A DNA stretch of 64,000 nucleotides from Archaeoglobaceae archaeon (lineage in GTDB: Archaea > Halobacteriota > Archaeoglobi > Archaeoglobales > Archaeoglobaceae). Under the pieces are notes generated by a model. The model ran no database searches. It saw nothing but the letters and a program-made list of their open reading frames with translations, and was not told the DNA's origin. Of the stretch, positions 25,683-34,046 are shown piece after piece; position 1 is the stretch's first letter, and every line of letters starts with the position of its first letter. The stretch lies in the NCBI GenBank assembly GCA_027064525.1, contig JAMOPJ010000038.1, positions 1-64,000 of the forward strand, read 5' to 3'. Both the position numbers and the translations under genes were made by a program.

Positions 25683-26276
25683 TTAAGGATTTGCAAGCTT
25701 CAGGAAGTATTCGTGAATTCTCGTATCATCAGTTAGCTCCGGATGAAAAGCCAAGCCCAAGATGTTATCCTGCTGAACAGCTACGATGTAATCCTCAAAC
25801 GTTGCTAAAACTTCAACCCTTTCACCAACCTTCGTTATGGCCGGAGCTCGAATGAAGACTGCATCGAACTCTCCAATGTGCTTGACGTTAAGCTTGACTT
25901 GAAAGCTTTCTCTCTGCCTTCCAAATGCGTTTCTCTTGATCCAAACGTCCAACAGACCAAGCAGCTTCGTTTTTGTCTTCTCAACCTGCTCATCTCCGTG
26001 TTTCGAAAGCAGAATCAAGCCAGCACAAGTCCCCATAACCGGCTTACCGCTTTCAGCAAGCTCGATGATCTCGCTTGCGATGGAGTCTCTGAAGATTAGC
26101 TTGCTTATCGTCGTGCTCTCTCCACCGGGGATTATCACAGCGTCTGACTTTGAAACTACTCCGTGTCTTCTCGTTGCGACAACTTCACCATCTATTCCCA
26201 AATTCTTCATCGCCTTCTTAGTCGCTATTACGTGCTCCTCCACCGCCCCCTGCACTCCAACTACGGCTACTCTCAT
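25683..26276 (-). CDS. pdxT: Pyridoxal 5'-phosphate synthase glutaminase subunit PdxT
   Basis: 197 residues. Class I amidotransferase triad: Cys84 in GTCAGLILL, His178 and Glu180 in AFHPELTDD; the GGESTTI motif at 51-57 is specific for PdxT. It provides ammonia to PdxS for vitamin B6 synthesis. The start overlaps the end of pdxS by 4 nt. Confidence 0.96.
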   Translation of the reverse strand: MRVAVVGVQGAVEEHVIATKKAMKNLGIDGEVVATRRHGVVSKSDAVIIPGGESTTISKLIFRDSIASEIIELAESGKPVMGTCAGLILLSKHGDEQVEKTKTKLLGLLDVWIKRNAFGRQRESFQVKLNVKHIGEFDAVFIRAPAITKVGERVEVLATFEDYIVAVQQDNILGLAFHPELTDDTRIHEYFLKLANP

Positions 26277-27280
26277 ACTCCCCTTTCCTGCAATCTCTCT
26301 TCTTTGCTCAACTTGAAAACGTCGAGACCCTTCATCGCTTCGCCAATTCCCTTGCTCACTTCAGCAACGACTTCCGGCTCATCCCAGTGCTGGACAGCCT
26401 CAACTATAGCCCTCGCATACGCTTCTGGATTGGACGACTTAAATATGCCAGAACCCACGAAAACGCCATCAGCTCCAAGCTGCATCATGAAAGCAGCATC
26501 CGCTGGGGTTGCAATTCCTCCAGCTGCGAAGTTAACTACCGGCAATCTTCCCATCTTTTTCACTTCAAGCAGAACCTCATACAACCCTTCGACGATATCA
26601 TCCCAAGTGTATTCCTCGTATATCACGTCGTTTGGCTTTATATCCGTCGGCAGACCCATTTCCTGTCTCACCAACTTCGCAAGCTGAACGTATCTCTCAG
26701 CGTATTTCTCAGCAACCGCATAGACCTTCTCATCCGGCATTCTCTGAAGTTCAGCGATCGCGTAGTTCATTATCCTCATGTGCTTCACAGCTTCAACAAC
26801 ATTACCAGTTCCAGCTTCACCCTTCGTTCTGATCATCGCAGCTCCTTCCCAAATTCTTCTGACTGCTTCACCCAAACTCCTTGCACCGCAAACGAAAGGA
26901 ACGACGAACTTCCTCTTGTCTATGTGGAAGAATACGTCAGCTGGAGTAAGAACTTCACTTTCATCGATCATGTCAACTCCGAGCGCTTCGAGCGCTCTTG
27001 CTTCAGCAACGTGACCAATTCTGCATTTTGCCATGACCGGAATCGTTACAGCATCCATTATTTCCTGAATCTTCTTCGGATCAGCCATCCTCGCAACTCC
27101 GCCAGATGCTCGAATGTCAGCCGGAACCTTGTGCAGTGCCATCACAGCAACAGCACCAGCATCCTCTGCAATCTGAGCTTGCTCGGCGTTTGTGACATCC
27201 ATTATTACTCCACCTTTCTGCATCTTGGCGAATCCTCTTTTTATGAGCTCGGTTCCAAATCTGAGTTCCTCAAGCTTCAT
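26273..27280 (-). CDS. pdxS: Pyridoxal 5'-phosphate synthase subunit PdxS
   Basis: 335 residues of a TIM barrel with Asp28 (VIMDVTN), the two reactive lysines Lys85 ([10 protein letters not shown]) and Lys153 ([11 protein letters not shown]), and the phosphate-binding end [13 protein letters not shown] and [12 protein letters not shown]. It makes PLP from ribose/ribulose 5-phosphate, glyceraldehyde 3-phosphate and ammonia. Twelve PdxS and twelve PdxT normally assemble together. pdxST forms a two-gene operon. Confidence 0.97.
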   Translation of the reverse strand: MKLEELRFGTELIKRGFAKMQKGGVIMDVTNAEQAQIAEDAGAVAVMALHKVPADIRASGGVARMADPKKIQEIMDAVTIPVMAKCRIGHVAEARALEALGVDMIDESEVLTPADVFFHIDKRKFVVPFVCGARSLGEAVRRIWEGAAMIRTKGEAGTGNVVEAVKHMRIMNYAIAELQRMPDEKVYAVAEKYAERYVQLAKLVRQEMGLPTDIKPNDVIYEEYTWDDIVEGLYEVLLEVKKMGRLPVVNFAAGGIATPADAAFMMQLGADGVFVGSGIFKSSNPEAYARAIVEAVQHWDEPEVVAEVSKGIGEAMKGLDVFKLSKEERLQERGV

Positions 27281-27305
27281 CGTTTAGAGATGGGTCGACT
27301 GATAT

Positions 27306-27536
27306 TTAACTTCTGCGGGCTGAACGTTCTTTTAGCTCTTTCAGTTTTCTCTCACAAAACTCGAAGATCTCCTTGCCTTCTTCCTTGCTAAGTTCTCCGC
27401 TTGCAATGTAGGATCCTATGTGCGGGTATACGATGTTGTCGAGCTCCCATTCTATCCTCTTGACGTCCACTCGTTCCTTCTCCATGAGTTCTTCGAAGAA
27501 TCTCTTCAAAGCAGCCATTACTTCGTCCTTTACCAT
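27306..27536 (-). CDS. Small conserved-looking helical protein, unknown
   Basis: 76 residues from ATG 27536 (MVKDEVMAALKRFFEELM). Helical and highly charged, with ELDNIVYPHIGSYIASGEL then SKEEGKEIFEFCERKLKEL. An alternative ATG at 27581 would add 15 residues but leaves only 11 bp to the divergent Nob1 start. I do not know the family. The position between pdxST and nob1 gives no clear role. Codon pattern and even spacing support it as a gene. Confidence 0.6.
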   Translation of the reverse strand: MVKDEVMAALKRFFEELMEKERVDVKRIEWELDNIVYPHIGSYIASGELSKEEGKEIFEFCERKLKELKERSARRS

Positions 27537-27592
27537 GACGGTAGCTTTGCAGGAAAGCTTATCTATAGTTCGGTTCAACATCGATATTGTCG

Positions 27593-28063
27593 ATGAAGGT
27601 ATACGTAATAGATTCAAGTGTAATATTCCTCAGGAAGGCCCATTACGGAAAGATGGTAACAATTCCGGAGGTAGTTGACGAAATAAAAGATGAAAATTCC
27701 CGTTTGTATCTCTCTTTACTCGACATTAGAGTTGAGGAAGCTTCGAACGAGAGTGTCGAAAAAGTCATTAGGACAGCTAAAAAGACTGGAGATATTCACA
27801 AGCTTTCGAATACAGATATAAAGTTGCTTGCAAAGACGCTTGATGAAATGAAGAAAGGTCATGAGGCCGTTTTAGTTACAGACGACTACTCGATCCAGAA
27901 CGTCGCAATGTTTTTGGGATTGAAAATTGAAAATATTATACAGCCTACAATATCCAAAGCATTTAAATGGATTAAGGTCTGTAGGGGATGTGGAAGAAAG
28001 ATTGAAGGAGATGTCTGCCCGGTGTGTGGTAGTGAAGCTATATTGAGGAGGGTTAAGAAGTGA
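27593..28063 (+). CDS. Nob1-like endoribonuclease (PIN domain + zinc ribbon)
   Basis: 156 residues. The PIN domain carries Asp7 (YVIDSSVIF), a Glu in VVDEIKDE, and Asp residues in LSNTDIKLLAKTLD and VTDDYSIQN. The C-terminus is a zinc ribbon CRGCGRKIEGDVCPVCG. Nob1 cleaves the 3' end of pre-16S/20S rRNA in ribosome maturation. ATG 27593 is preferred over a TTG six bases upstream. The stop overlaps the next start by 4 nt. Confidence 0.92.
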   Translation: MKVYVIDSSVIFLRKAHYGKMVTIPEVVDEIKDENSRLYLSLLDIRVEEASNESVEKVIRTAKKTGDIHKLSNTDIKLLAKTLDEMKKGHEAVLVTDDYSIQNVAMFLGLKIENIIQPTISKAFKWIKVCRGCGRKIEGDVCPVCGSEAILRRVKK

Positions 28064-28650
28064 TTGAGGATCTTATTGAGAAGGCGAAAAAGTTGAAGGA
28101 GAAGGGTCTTACTACTGGCGAGATCGCCGCTGAGTTGAACGTTTCTAAGGAAACCGCGATGTGGCTTCTTGCAAAAGCTAAGAAGGCTGAAGCTCCACCC
28201 TCAGACGTTTATGTTGACCTTAGGAATATCGCAAGTCCGTTCAGAATGAGGTGCATAGCAAGTGCGATGACGGACATGATAATGGAGTGTCTCGATGAGA
28301 GGCCCGATGTCGTTGTTGGCATCGCCACGAGCGGTATTCCTATTGCGACGCTTGTAGCTGAAGAACTTGGGGCGGATTTGAGCATGTATTATCCGAAAAA
28401 GCTCAAGTGGGAGGGAAAGGAGCAGAGGGTAGGTGGACTTTTCAGCGAGAACTTTGCGAAGGTCGATGAAAAGAGTTGTGTTATCGTCGATAACGTGATA
28501 ACTACGGGAACGACGATAAGAGAAACGGCAGAGCAGATAAAGAAGAGAGACGGTAAGGTTCTCTGCGCTGCGGTGATAATCGACAAAAAGGGAATCAATG
28601 AGATCGACGGCTTCCCGGTTCTGAGCATATTCAGAATAGTCCGACTGTAG
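28060..28650 (+). CDS. GfcR-like HTH-phosphoribosyltransferase regulator
   Basis: 196 residues from GTG 28060. Residues 10-45 are a helix-turn-helix (GLTTGEIAAELNVSKETAMW); residues 60-190 are a type I PRTase fold with the PRPP loop CVIVDNVITTGTTIRETAEQ and GIATSGIPIATLVAEELGAD. This is the PyrE-like GfcR family, shown in haloarchaea to regulate sugar-catabolism genes. It could also retain orotate phosphoribosyl transfer. In this organism its targets are unknown. Coupled to nob1 by a 4-nt overlap. Confidence 0.85.
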   Translation: MIEDLIEKAKKLKEKGLTTGEIAAELNVSKETAMWLLAKAKKAEAPPSDVYVDLRNIASPFRMRCIASAMTDMIMECLDERPDVVVGIATSGIPIATLVAEELGADLSMYYPKKLKWEGKEQRVGGLFSENFAKVDEKSCVIVDNVITTGTTIRETAEQIKKRDGKVLCAAVIIDKKGINEIDGFPVLSIFRIVRL

Positions 28651-28651
28651 C

Positions 28652-29569
28652 ATGGATGTTTGTATTCTAATTCCAACGCTGAATGAGGAGAAGAGTATTG
28701 GCGATGTAATAGACAGATTCAAGCGTTTGGGCTTTGACAATATACTAGTCATAGACGGGCACAGCACCGACAGAACAGTTGAAATTGCAAAGAGTAAGGG
28801 AGCAAGAGTAATTCTTCAGAGCGGAAAGGGGAAGGGACAGGCGATAGCTGAAGCATTCCAGCTCCTAGACAACGAAGTAGTCGTGATGATCGACGGCGAT
28901 GGGACTTACTTGCCAGAGGATGTCCACAAACTCCTCAAACCCATCCAGAACGGGATTGCTGAGCATGTTGTGGGAAACAGGCTTGTCGATTTCGAGAAGG
29001 GGGCTTTCACGAGGCTTAATCTCATAGGGAACAAGATCCTCAACTTCATATTCAGGATGATGTATGGGGTGGAGTTGCACGATATCCTTTCCGGCTACAG
29101 AGCTCTAACAAAGGATGTTTACAAGAGCGTTGAGTTAAAGAAACATGGATTTGAGATTGAAACTGAACTCACCGTTGAAACCCTCGCAAAAGGATTCAGA
29201 ATTGTTGAGGTTCCAATAAAGTATAAGAAACGTGCCGGAGAGACCAAGCTCAAACCGTTTAGAGATGGAATGAGAATTGCTCTAACGATCTACGAGCTTT
29301 TAAGACGATACAGTCCAGGAAGATATTTCTATTTTATCGGAATACTGCTAATCCTCGCCGGTTTTGTTATAGGTGTTAAGGTCGTTTTGGACTGGCTTAG
29401 ACACATAACCCATTATCTTATGGCAACCCTCACCGCTCTGCTCATAGTGGCCGGACTGCAGATAATGATCTTAGGCGTCCTGAGCGATTTCGTATTCAGA
29501 AATAATGCACAGCTTAGGAGAGAACTCATAGAGCTAAGGAACGAGATTAAGAAGTTGAAAAATCGATAA
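28652..29569 (+). CDS. Membrane glycosyltransferase family 2 (AglJ/dolichyl-phosphate type)
   Basis: 305 residues. Catalytic GT2 domain 1-215: LIPTLNEEKSIGDVI, IDGHSTDRTVEIA, the metal-binding MIDGDGTYLPED, HDILSGYRALTKDV and KKRAGETKLKPFRDG. Then two C-terminal membrane helices (YFYFIGILLILAGFVIGV and MATLTALLIVAGLQIMILGV) and a coiled end. It looks like the archaeal enzymes that load the first sugar on dolichyl phosphate for N-glycosylation (AglJ-like). The window's archaellin is a potential glycoprotein target. Begins 1 bp after the GfcR stop. Confidence 0.82.
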   Translation: MDVCILIPTLNEEKSIGDVIDRFKRLGFDNILVIDGHSTDRTVEIAKSKGARVILQSGKGKGQAIAEAFQLLDNEVVVMIDGDGTYLPEDVHKLLKPIQNGIAEHVVGNRLVDFEKGAFTRLNLIGNKILNFIFRMMYGVELHDILSGYRALTKDVYKSVELKKHGFEIETELTVETLAKGFRIVEVPIKYKKRAGETKLKPFRDGMRIALTIYELLRRYSPGRYFYFIGILLILAGFVIGVKVVLDWLRHITHYLMATLTALLIVAGLQIMILGVLSDFVFRNNAQLRRELIELRNEIKKLKNR

Positions 29570-29599
29570 CGTTTTAATTCTTGAAAGTTCATCCATCAC

Positions 29600-30625
29600 A
29601 TGTGGACTCCAAAAAAGATTGAAGAATTATTTTACCAAGATCTTCACGAGTTGGGAATGAGGGCCAATTCTATGAACGATAACGTCGTCACGTTCGTCAT
29701 AAATCGGCACATAAACTATACCAACATCTGCGTTTCGAAATGCCCACTCTGTGCTTTTCACAGAAGCAAAGGAGATGATGACTCCTACCTAATGAGCGTT
29801 GAGGAAGTCGTTAAGAAGGCGGAAGAAGCTGTTCGATTGGGTGCTAAGGAGTTGCACATAGTCGGTTCTCACAATCCCGATGTCAGCGTCGAATATTTCG
29901 AGGAGATGTTTTCGGAAATAAAGCGTAGATTTCCCGATGTTGTGATAAAGGCTCTAACAGCTACTGAGATTCACTTTTTAGCCAAGAAGGAGAGAATGAG
30001 TATTAGAGAACTCCTGAGCAGGCTGAAAGATGCAGGATTGCAAGCGATGCCTGGAGGAGGAGCGGAGATACTCGTCGATGAAATAAGAAAGAAGATCTGC
30101 CCGAACAAGGCAAAGGCCGGGGAATGGCTCAAAGTAATGGAGATAGCCCACAGTTTGGGAATAAGGAGCAACGCGACCATGCTGTTCGGACACATTGAAA
30201 GTTACAGACATAGAGCGATTCATCTTTACAAGCTTTGGAAACTGCAGGAGAAAACTCACGGCTTTTTGGCATTCATACCTCTCGTATTCCATCCGAAGAA
30301 CACGAAGCTTGAAGAGATTGTGAAGGATAAGACCGATCCCGTGGATGTGCTCAAGACCATAGCTGTTTCGAGGATCGTCCTGAACAACTTCAGGAGTATT
30401 AGAGCATACTGGGTTATGCTCGGAGAAAAACTTGCACAGATAGCTTTGAACTATGGAGCGAACGACATAGATGGAACTCTGATGGAGGAAAGAATCACTC
30501 ATTCAGCCGGAGCGGAAACACCCGTTTATCTTCCCCTCGAAAGAATTCTGAGAATAATAAGAGGTGCAGGAAAGGTTCCGGCTGAGAGAGATACTTTTTA
30601 CAACATCTTGAAGATTTATTCATAA
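29600..30625 (+). CDS. mqnE: Aminofutalosine synthase MqnE (radical SAM)
   Basis: 341 residues. The radical SAM cysteines are Cys44, Cys48, Cys51 (CVSKCPLCAF), preceded by FVINRHINYTNI, and the C-terminal half has the MqnE-type MPGGGAEILVDEIRKKICP, SNATMLFGHIESYRHR, IPLVFHPKNTKL and AYWVMLGEKLAQIALNYGAN. This favours MqnE over the related CofH. It joins an SAM-derived adenosine to the enolpyruvyl-benzoate precursor in the futalosine route to menaquinone, the membrane quinone of Archaeoglobus-type respiration. Confidence 0.88.
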   Translation: MWTPKKIEELFYQDLHELGMRANSMNDNVVTFVINRHINYTNICVSKCPLCAFHRSKGDDDSYLMSVEEVVKKAEEAVRLGAKELHIVGSHNPDVSVEYFEEMFSEIKRRFPDVVIKALTATEIHFLAKKERMSIRELLSRLKDAGLQAMPGGGAEILVDEIRKKICPNKAKAGEWLKVMEIAHSLGIRSNATMLFGHIESYRHRAIHLYKLWKLQEKTHGFLAFIPLVFHPKNTKLEEIVKDKTDPVDVLKTIAVSRIVLNNFRSIRAYWVMLGEKLAQIALNYGANDIDGTLMEERITHSAGAETPVYLPLERILRIIRGAGKVPAERDTFYNILKIYS

Positions 30626-30670
30626 GATTTCGCAAAAAGATTGATATTCCTCTCTCTTTAACTTAAATCC

Positions 30671-30757
30671 ATGGATGAGATCGTTGAAGAGACGAAGGGA
30701 TTGACATTTGAAGAGATAGCTAAAGAATTGGATAGAAGTCCAGTTTGGGTTTCATTT
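30671..30757 (+). pseudogene. 5' stub of a cyanase (cyanate lyase)-like gene
   Basis: From ATG 30671 there are 29 clearly coding-like residues, MDEIVEETKGLTFEEIAKEL then DRSPVWVSF, which match the N-terminal helical domain of cyanase (family: KGLTxxEIAxxxGRSxVWxAA). At about 30757 the frame enters the reverse strand of the pth2 gene, so the catalytic Arg/Glu/Ser region is absent. A TATA-like element lies in 30640-30662. The stub overlaps the last codons of pth2 by a few bases. Confidence 0.65.
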
Positions 30758-31102
30758 AAGCAATGGCAAGTTCCCGGTAACTCTGTCGATCTTTTTAGCC
30801 TCATCAGGCCCTATAACAATGGCCGTCACGGTTCCCGGTGGGATCTCCGTAAGTCCTGCATCCACCACAACGCCCGTCGGAAGTCCAAGCTTTTCAGCCT
30901 TCTCCTTTATTTCCATGAGCCTTCGCAGATCAGGAACCTTCAGAACTATCTTCTTCTGCCCCCGCATCTTCCAAGCTTCGACTATCCTTTTGTCCGCTTT
31001 CTCATATCCTATTATCGCAGCGTGAGCAACTTGAACAGCCAACTTTCCTCTCGAAAGCTTTAGATCCTCTCTAACAACGATTACCTGCTTAAACTCACTC
31101 AT
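30752..31102 (-). CDS. pth2: Peptidyl-tRNA hydrolase Pth2
   Basis: 116 residues, full length for the archaeal Pth2 family: [51 protein letters not shown] and the closing [20 protein letters not shown]. It frees tRNA from stalled peptidyl-tRNA. The start overlaps the preceding small gene by 8 nt. Confidence 0.96.
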   Translation of the reverse strand: MSEFKQVIVVREDLKLSRGKLAVQVAHAAIIGYEKADKRIVEAWKMRGQKKIVLKVPDLRRLMEIKEKAEKLGLPTGVVVDAGLTEIPPGTVTAIVIGPDEAKKIDRVTGNLPLLK

Positions 31103-31358
31103 ACTTCATTCTTTCTAACTCTTCCAAGCTGACGGGCTTCGATTTTTCGATCACCCAAACCTCTCCCAATTCTCTGGCCTTCTTCTCGTCGAAATCCGAA
31201 ACGTGGATATTTTCCGCCTCAACCTTGACTATGCAACTCTTTGGAATCGCTATGAACTTATCGCCCACCTTGACTATTAGACAGTTCTCGTAAACATCTA
31301 TGCTCTCACCAAGCTTTTTGCCATTTTTTATAACGTATTTGCATATTAGATCGTCCAT
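31095..31358 (-). CDS. Small archaeal beta-barrel-like protein (DUF5749-like)
   Basis: 87 residues. Short beta strands dominate ([40 protein letters not shown]), then a charged helix. It resembles the DUF5749 proteins of Archaeoglobales and methanogens, though this name is from memory. A TATA box (TTATATTTTT, about 31375-31386 on the minus strand) about 20-25 bp upstream of ATG 31358 suggests a leaderless start. Coupled to pth2. Confidence 0.55.
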   Translation of the reverse strand: MDDLICKYVIKNGKKLGESIDVYENCLIVKVGDKFIAIPKSCIVKVEAENIHVSDFDEKKARELGEVWVIEKSKPVSLEELERMKYE

Positions 31359-31366
31359 AGCTGAGA

Positions 31367-32683
31367 GTGAGACCTCAAAAATATAAGGTTATCCGTCCCC
31401 AAGGTATTTATTCAGCCAACGATAACTACGTCAATATGTCCGAATGGTATCTCGATTTTGTCCAGTTAGGTTACGAGCCAAAGGAGAACGAGCTGATCTG
31501 TATCTTCAGAGTAGAGCCTGATGGGATTTCTATGGAAGAAGCTGCTGGCAGAGTAGCCTCGGAGAGCTCGGTCGGAACTTGGACTACTTTAGCGAGGTTG
31601 CCAGAGAGGATAAAGAAGATAATGGCCAAGGTCTTCGAGATAGACGGAGATATCGTTAAAATCGCCTACCCGCTCGATCTATTCGAAGAAGGAAACATTC
31701 CACAGCTACTCAGCTCTATAGCTGGAAACATCTTTGGAATGAGGGCTTTGAGGAACCTGAGACTTGAGGATGTAATATTTCCTGAAGAATACGTTAAATA
31801 CTTTAAGGGCCCACAGTTCGGAATCGAAGGGATCAGAGAAAGGTTGAAAATCAAAGATCGCCCTCTCACAGCTACAGTCCCCAAGCCGAAGGTCGGTTTT
31901 GATGTGGACGAATACGCCGAAGTCGCATGGGAGGCTTGGACTGGAGGAATCGACTTGCTTAAGGATGACGAGAATCTTACGAGTCAAAACTTCATCCGAT
32001 TCGAGAAGAGGCTTGAGAAAGTGATGAAGATCAGAGATAAGGCAGAGGCTGAAACCGGCGAAAGAAAGAGCTATCTCGTGAACATCACAGCGGAATGCAG
32101 AGAGATGCTCAAGAGGGCAAAGCTTGTCGCAGACTATGGCAACGAATACGTTATGGTAGATATAATAACAACGGGTTGGTCTGCTCTGCAAACGATAAGA
32201 GATGAATGCGAAGATTTAGGGCTTGCAATTCATGCTCATAGAGCTATGCATGCAGCGTTCACGAGAAATCCAAAGCATGGAATATCTTTGAATGTCATAG
32301 TCAAGCTCGCGAGACTCGTTGGAGTTGATAACATGCACGTCGGAACGGGCGTGGGTAAGATGGTCGGAAAGGCTGAAGAAGTGAGAAGACTCACAGATCT
32401 TTGCAGAAACGAGTGGTTCCATCTAAAGCCGGTCTTTCCGGTCTCATCCGGTGGATTGCACCCCGGACTCGTTCCAGACATAATAGATCTCTTCGGAATA
32501 GATGTGATAATTCAAGCTGGGGGAGGAGTTCACGGACATCCGAAGGGAACCCACGCAGGAGCTAAGGCGTTGAGGCAGGCAATAGATGCAACGTTGCAAG
32601 GTGTAAGTTTGGAAGAATATGCAAAAGAGCATAAAGAGTTGAGAGAAGCTTTGGAGAAGTGGGGCCATCTTAAGCCTAAATGA
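31367..32683 (+). CDS. rbcL: Ribulose-bisphosphate carboxylase, type III
   Basis: 438 residues. All key residues are present: Lys173/Lys175 (TVPKPKVG), the carbamylated Lys199 with Asp201/Glu202 (GGIDLLKDDENL), His291/Arg292 (HAHRAMH), loop-6 Lys331 (VGTGVGKMVG), and GGGVHGHPKG near the end. Sequence and length fit archaeal form III, which works in the AMP/nucleoside ribose-phosphate pathway. No AMP phosphorylase or isomerase is next to it. GTG 31367 gives the long N-terminus (RPQKYKVIRPQGIYSANDNY); ATG 31436 is an alternative start. Confidence 0.95.
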   Translation: MRPQKYKVIRPQGIYSANDNYVNMSEWYLDFVQLGYEPKENELICIFRVEPDGISMEEAAGRVASESSVGTWTTLARLPERIKKIMAKVFEIDGDIVKIAYPLDLFEEGNIPQLLSSIAGNIFGMRALRNLRLEDVIFPEEYVKYFKGPQFGIEGIRERLKIKDRPLTATVPKPKVGFDVDEYAEVAWEAWTGGIDLLKDDENLTSQNFIRFEKRLEKVMKIRDKAEAETGERKSYLVNITAECREMLKRAKLVADYGNEYVMVDIITTGWSALQTIRDECEDLGLAIHAHRAMHAAFTRNPKHGISLNVIVKLARLVGVDNMHVGTGVGKMVGKAEEVRRLTDLCRNEWFHLKPVFPVSSGGLHPGLVPDIIDLFGIDVIIQAGGGVHGHPKGTHAGAKALRQAIDATLQGVSLEEYAKEHKELREALEKWGHLKPK

Positions 32684-33563
32684 CATCCAAGACTTCAATC
32701 TTTAAAAAGTTTTTATCGAGGAGTTTGTATCTGTATTCACAGAACTGTGATAGGTAATTCAGAATCTCCGTCACGCTAGGAAACCTCTTGAACTGCGGGA
32801 TGAGAGAATAGTAGAGCTCGAAAAGCTCTGCCTTCTCTGGCTCTAAATCAGAAAAGACTTCGGAGAATATGACTATTACTCCGTTGCCACCCAAAGCCTC
32901 GATGGCATTCCTAAGCACAGCCCCAACGTCGGCATACTGCAATATCGAAGAGCATATCACGTAATCGTATCTCCTCTTAAATATAAGCCTAGTATCAACG
33001 TATTCCTGCCTCAAATTTACCCAGTCCAGATGGTTCTCTCTAACCCTTATTCTAGCCAGATTTAGGAGAGGCTTCGAGAAGTCGATGCCAGAGTATAGGC
33101 CGTTTGGCCCAACTATCTCACCGTAAAATAGTGGAGATGAACTTCCACAGCCGAAATCGACGACCTTGTCTCCATTGGAAAGTGAGAGCATTTCTGCAGT
33201 CTTCTCTCTTGCAACTCTGAATATTCCCTCCCTGAGCCAAAGATCCCAAAGGTCAGCATCTTTGATGAAACCCAAAGTTATGTTTGGATGCTCCTTGTGT
33301 ATCAACGCGAAGTATGAGGATCTATCCAAACAGTCGAACAAGTTTAAGCAGTCCGACGATGGCGGTGTAGAAATTAGATCGAAGGCTTTTCTCAGCAATG
33401 ATTCGAAGTCAGTCCTATTGCAGAACTCTCTCCAACGTCTAACGTATTCCGAGTTCGGATAGTCTGAATTCTCGATATTCGTTTTTATCTTGAAGAAGTA
33501 AGACTTCAGAATCATGTATCCGTAGATAAAATCAACATCGCTCACGCTTAGACTCTTAAGCAT
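32676..33563 (-). CDS. SAM-dependent methyltransferase coupled to earA
   Basis: 295 residues from ATG 33563 (GGGGGAT just upstream; a longer frame to 33593 lacks a better signal). Residues 1-130 form a helical N-terminal part of unknown type. The Rossmann domain starts with KVVDFGCGSSSPLFYG, then YSGIDFSKPLLNLAR, and YDYVICSSILQYA. It overlaps the EarA-type gene by 8 nt, so the two are co-translated. The target could be a sugar, protein or small molecule. Methylation of an archaellin glycan is a guess from position only. 3' end overlaps rbcL by 8 bp. Confidence 0.75.
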   Translation of the reverse strand: MLKSLSVSDVDFIYGYMILKSYFFKIKTNIENSDYPNSEYVRRWREFCNRTDFESLLRKAFDLISTPPSSDCLNLFDCLDRSSYFALIHKEHPNITLGFIKDADLWDLWLREGIFRVAREKTAEMLSLSNGDKVVDFGCGSSSPLFYGEIVGPNGLYSGIDFSKPLLNLARIRVRENHLDWVNLRQEYVDTRLIFKRRYDYVICSSILQYADVGAVLRNAIEALGGNGVIVIFSEVFSDLEPEKAELFELYYSLIPQFKRFPSVTEILNYLSQFCEYRYKLLDKNFLKIEVLDVI

Positions 33564-33891
33564 GGATGATCCCCCTGTAAAGTTCTCTAACATGCTTGGC
33601 TACCTTTCTACCCAGTTCCGTAACTCTGTAATATTTATAACCATCCCTTTCGACCACTTCTACAAGCCCAAGTTCTATAAGAGAGCTATTTCCGTTGTAA
33701 CGGTTGCCCATTCCTCTAAGACATCCCAGGACATTCGAAGGATCGCTACCTATCATCCTCGCGATGTTGGTCAGGTAGTCAGCGTTAGGATAAATAGAAT
33801 CTAAATACAATAAAACTTTTTTCCTAAGCGAACTCTTGTTTATCGATCTCAAGATGTGTGGATCGATCGTGAGTATACACGATTCAAACAT
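33556..33891 (-). CDS. earA: EarA-type archaellum transcription activator
   Basis: 111 residues from ATG 33891, chosen because GTGAGGTGG lies at 33898-33906; a longer frame to 33999 has no such signal. A winged helix-turn-helix: SSLRKKVLLYLDSIYPNADY, LTNIARMIGSDPSNVLGCLR, GMGNRYNGNSSLIELGLVEV, YKYYRVTELGRKV. The SDPSNVLG-LRGMGNRY signature is what I know from EarA, the activator of the fla operon in Methanococcus. It lies directly downstream of flaJ on the same strand, 155 bp away, with its own promoter. Confidence 0.78.
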   Translation of the reverse strand: MFESCILTIDPHILRSINKSSLRKKVLLYLDSIYPNADYLTNIARMIGSDPSNVLGCLRGMGNRYNGNSSLIELGLVEVVERDGYKYYRVTELGRKVAKHVRELYRGIIHA

Positions 33892-33959
33892 CTCACACCA
33901 CCTCACGATCTCATGATGATTATTGTTATTATCAGTCAAAATAATCGTTGACTTTAAGC

Positions 33960-34004
33960 TATAAAAGTTTTTCGAATTCTGACCGAATAGATATAACATA
34001 TGTA
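33960..34004 (-). promoter_or_regulatory. earA promoter with upstream TACATA element
   Basis: On the minus strand a TATA box TTTTATAG (33960-33967) lies about 70 bp ahead of the earA start, and a TACATA hexamer (33999-34004) about 32 bp further up. TACATA is the EarA-binding core as I remember it from Methanococcus. The same motif sits at nearly the same distance from the flaB TATA box. Autoregulation is inferred. Confidence 0.4.
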
Positions 34005-34046
34005 TTTATTATAAAATTTAATAATTTCATTAAATTTCAAACTTGT

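Noticed and set aside
26387-27391. Plus-strand open frame of 334 codons opposite pdxS
   Set aside because: pdxS on the minus strand has every catalytic residue and couples with pdxT; the plus frame is His/Ser-rich without domain signals.
30671-31063. A full 130-residue plus-strand protein
   Set aside because: Beyond residue 29 it is the antisense of pth2, which is complete and canonical.
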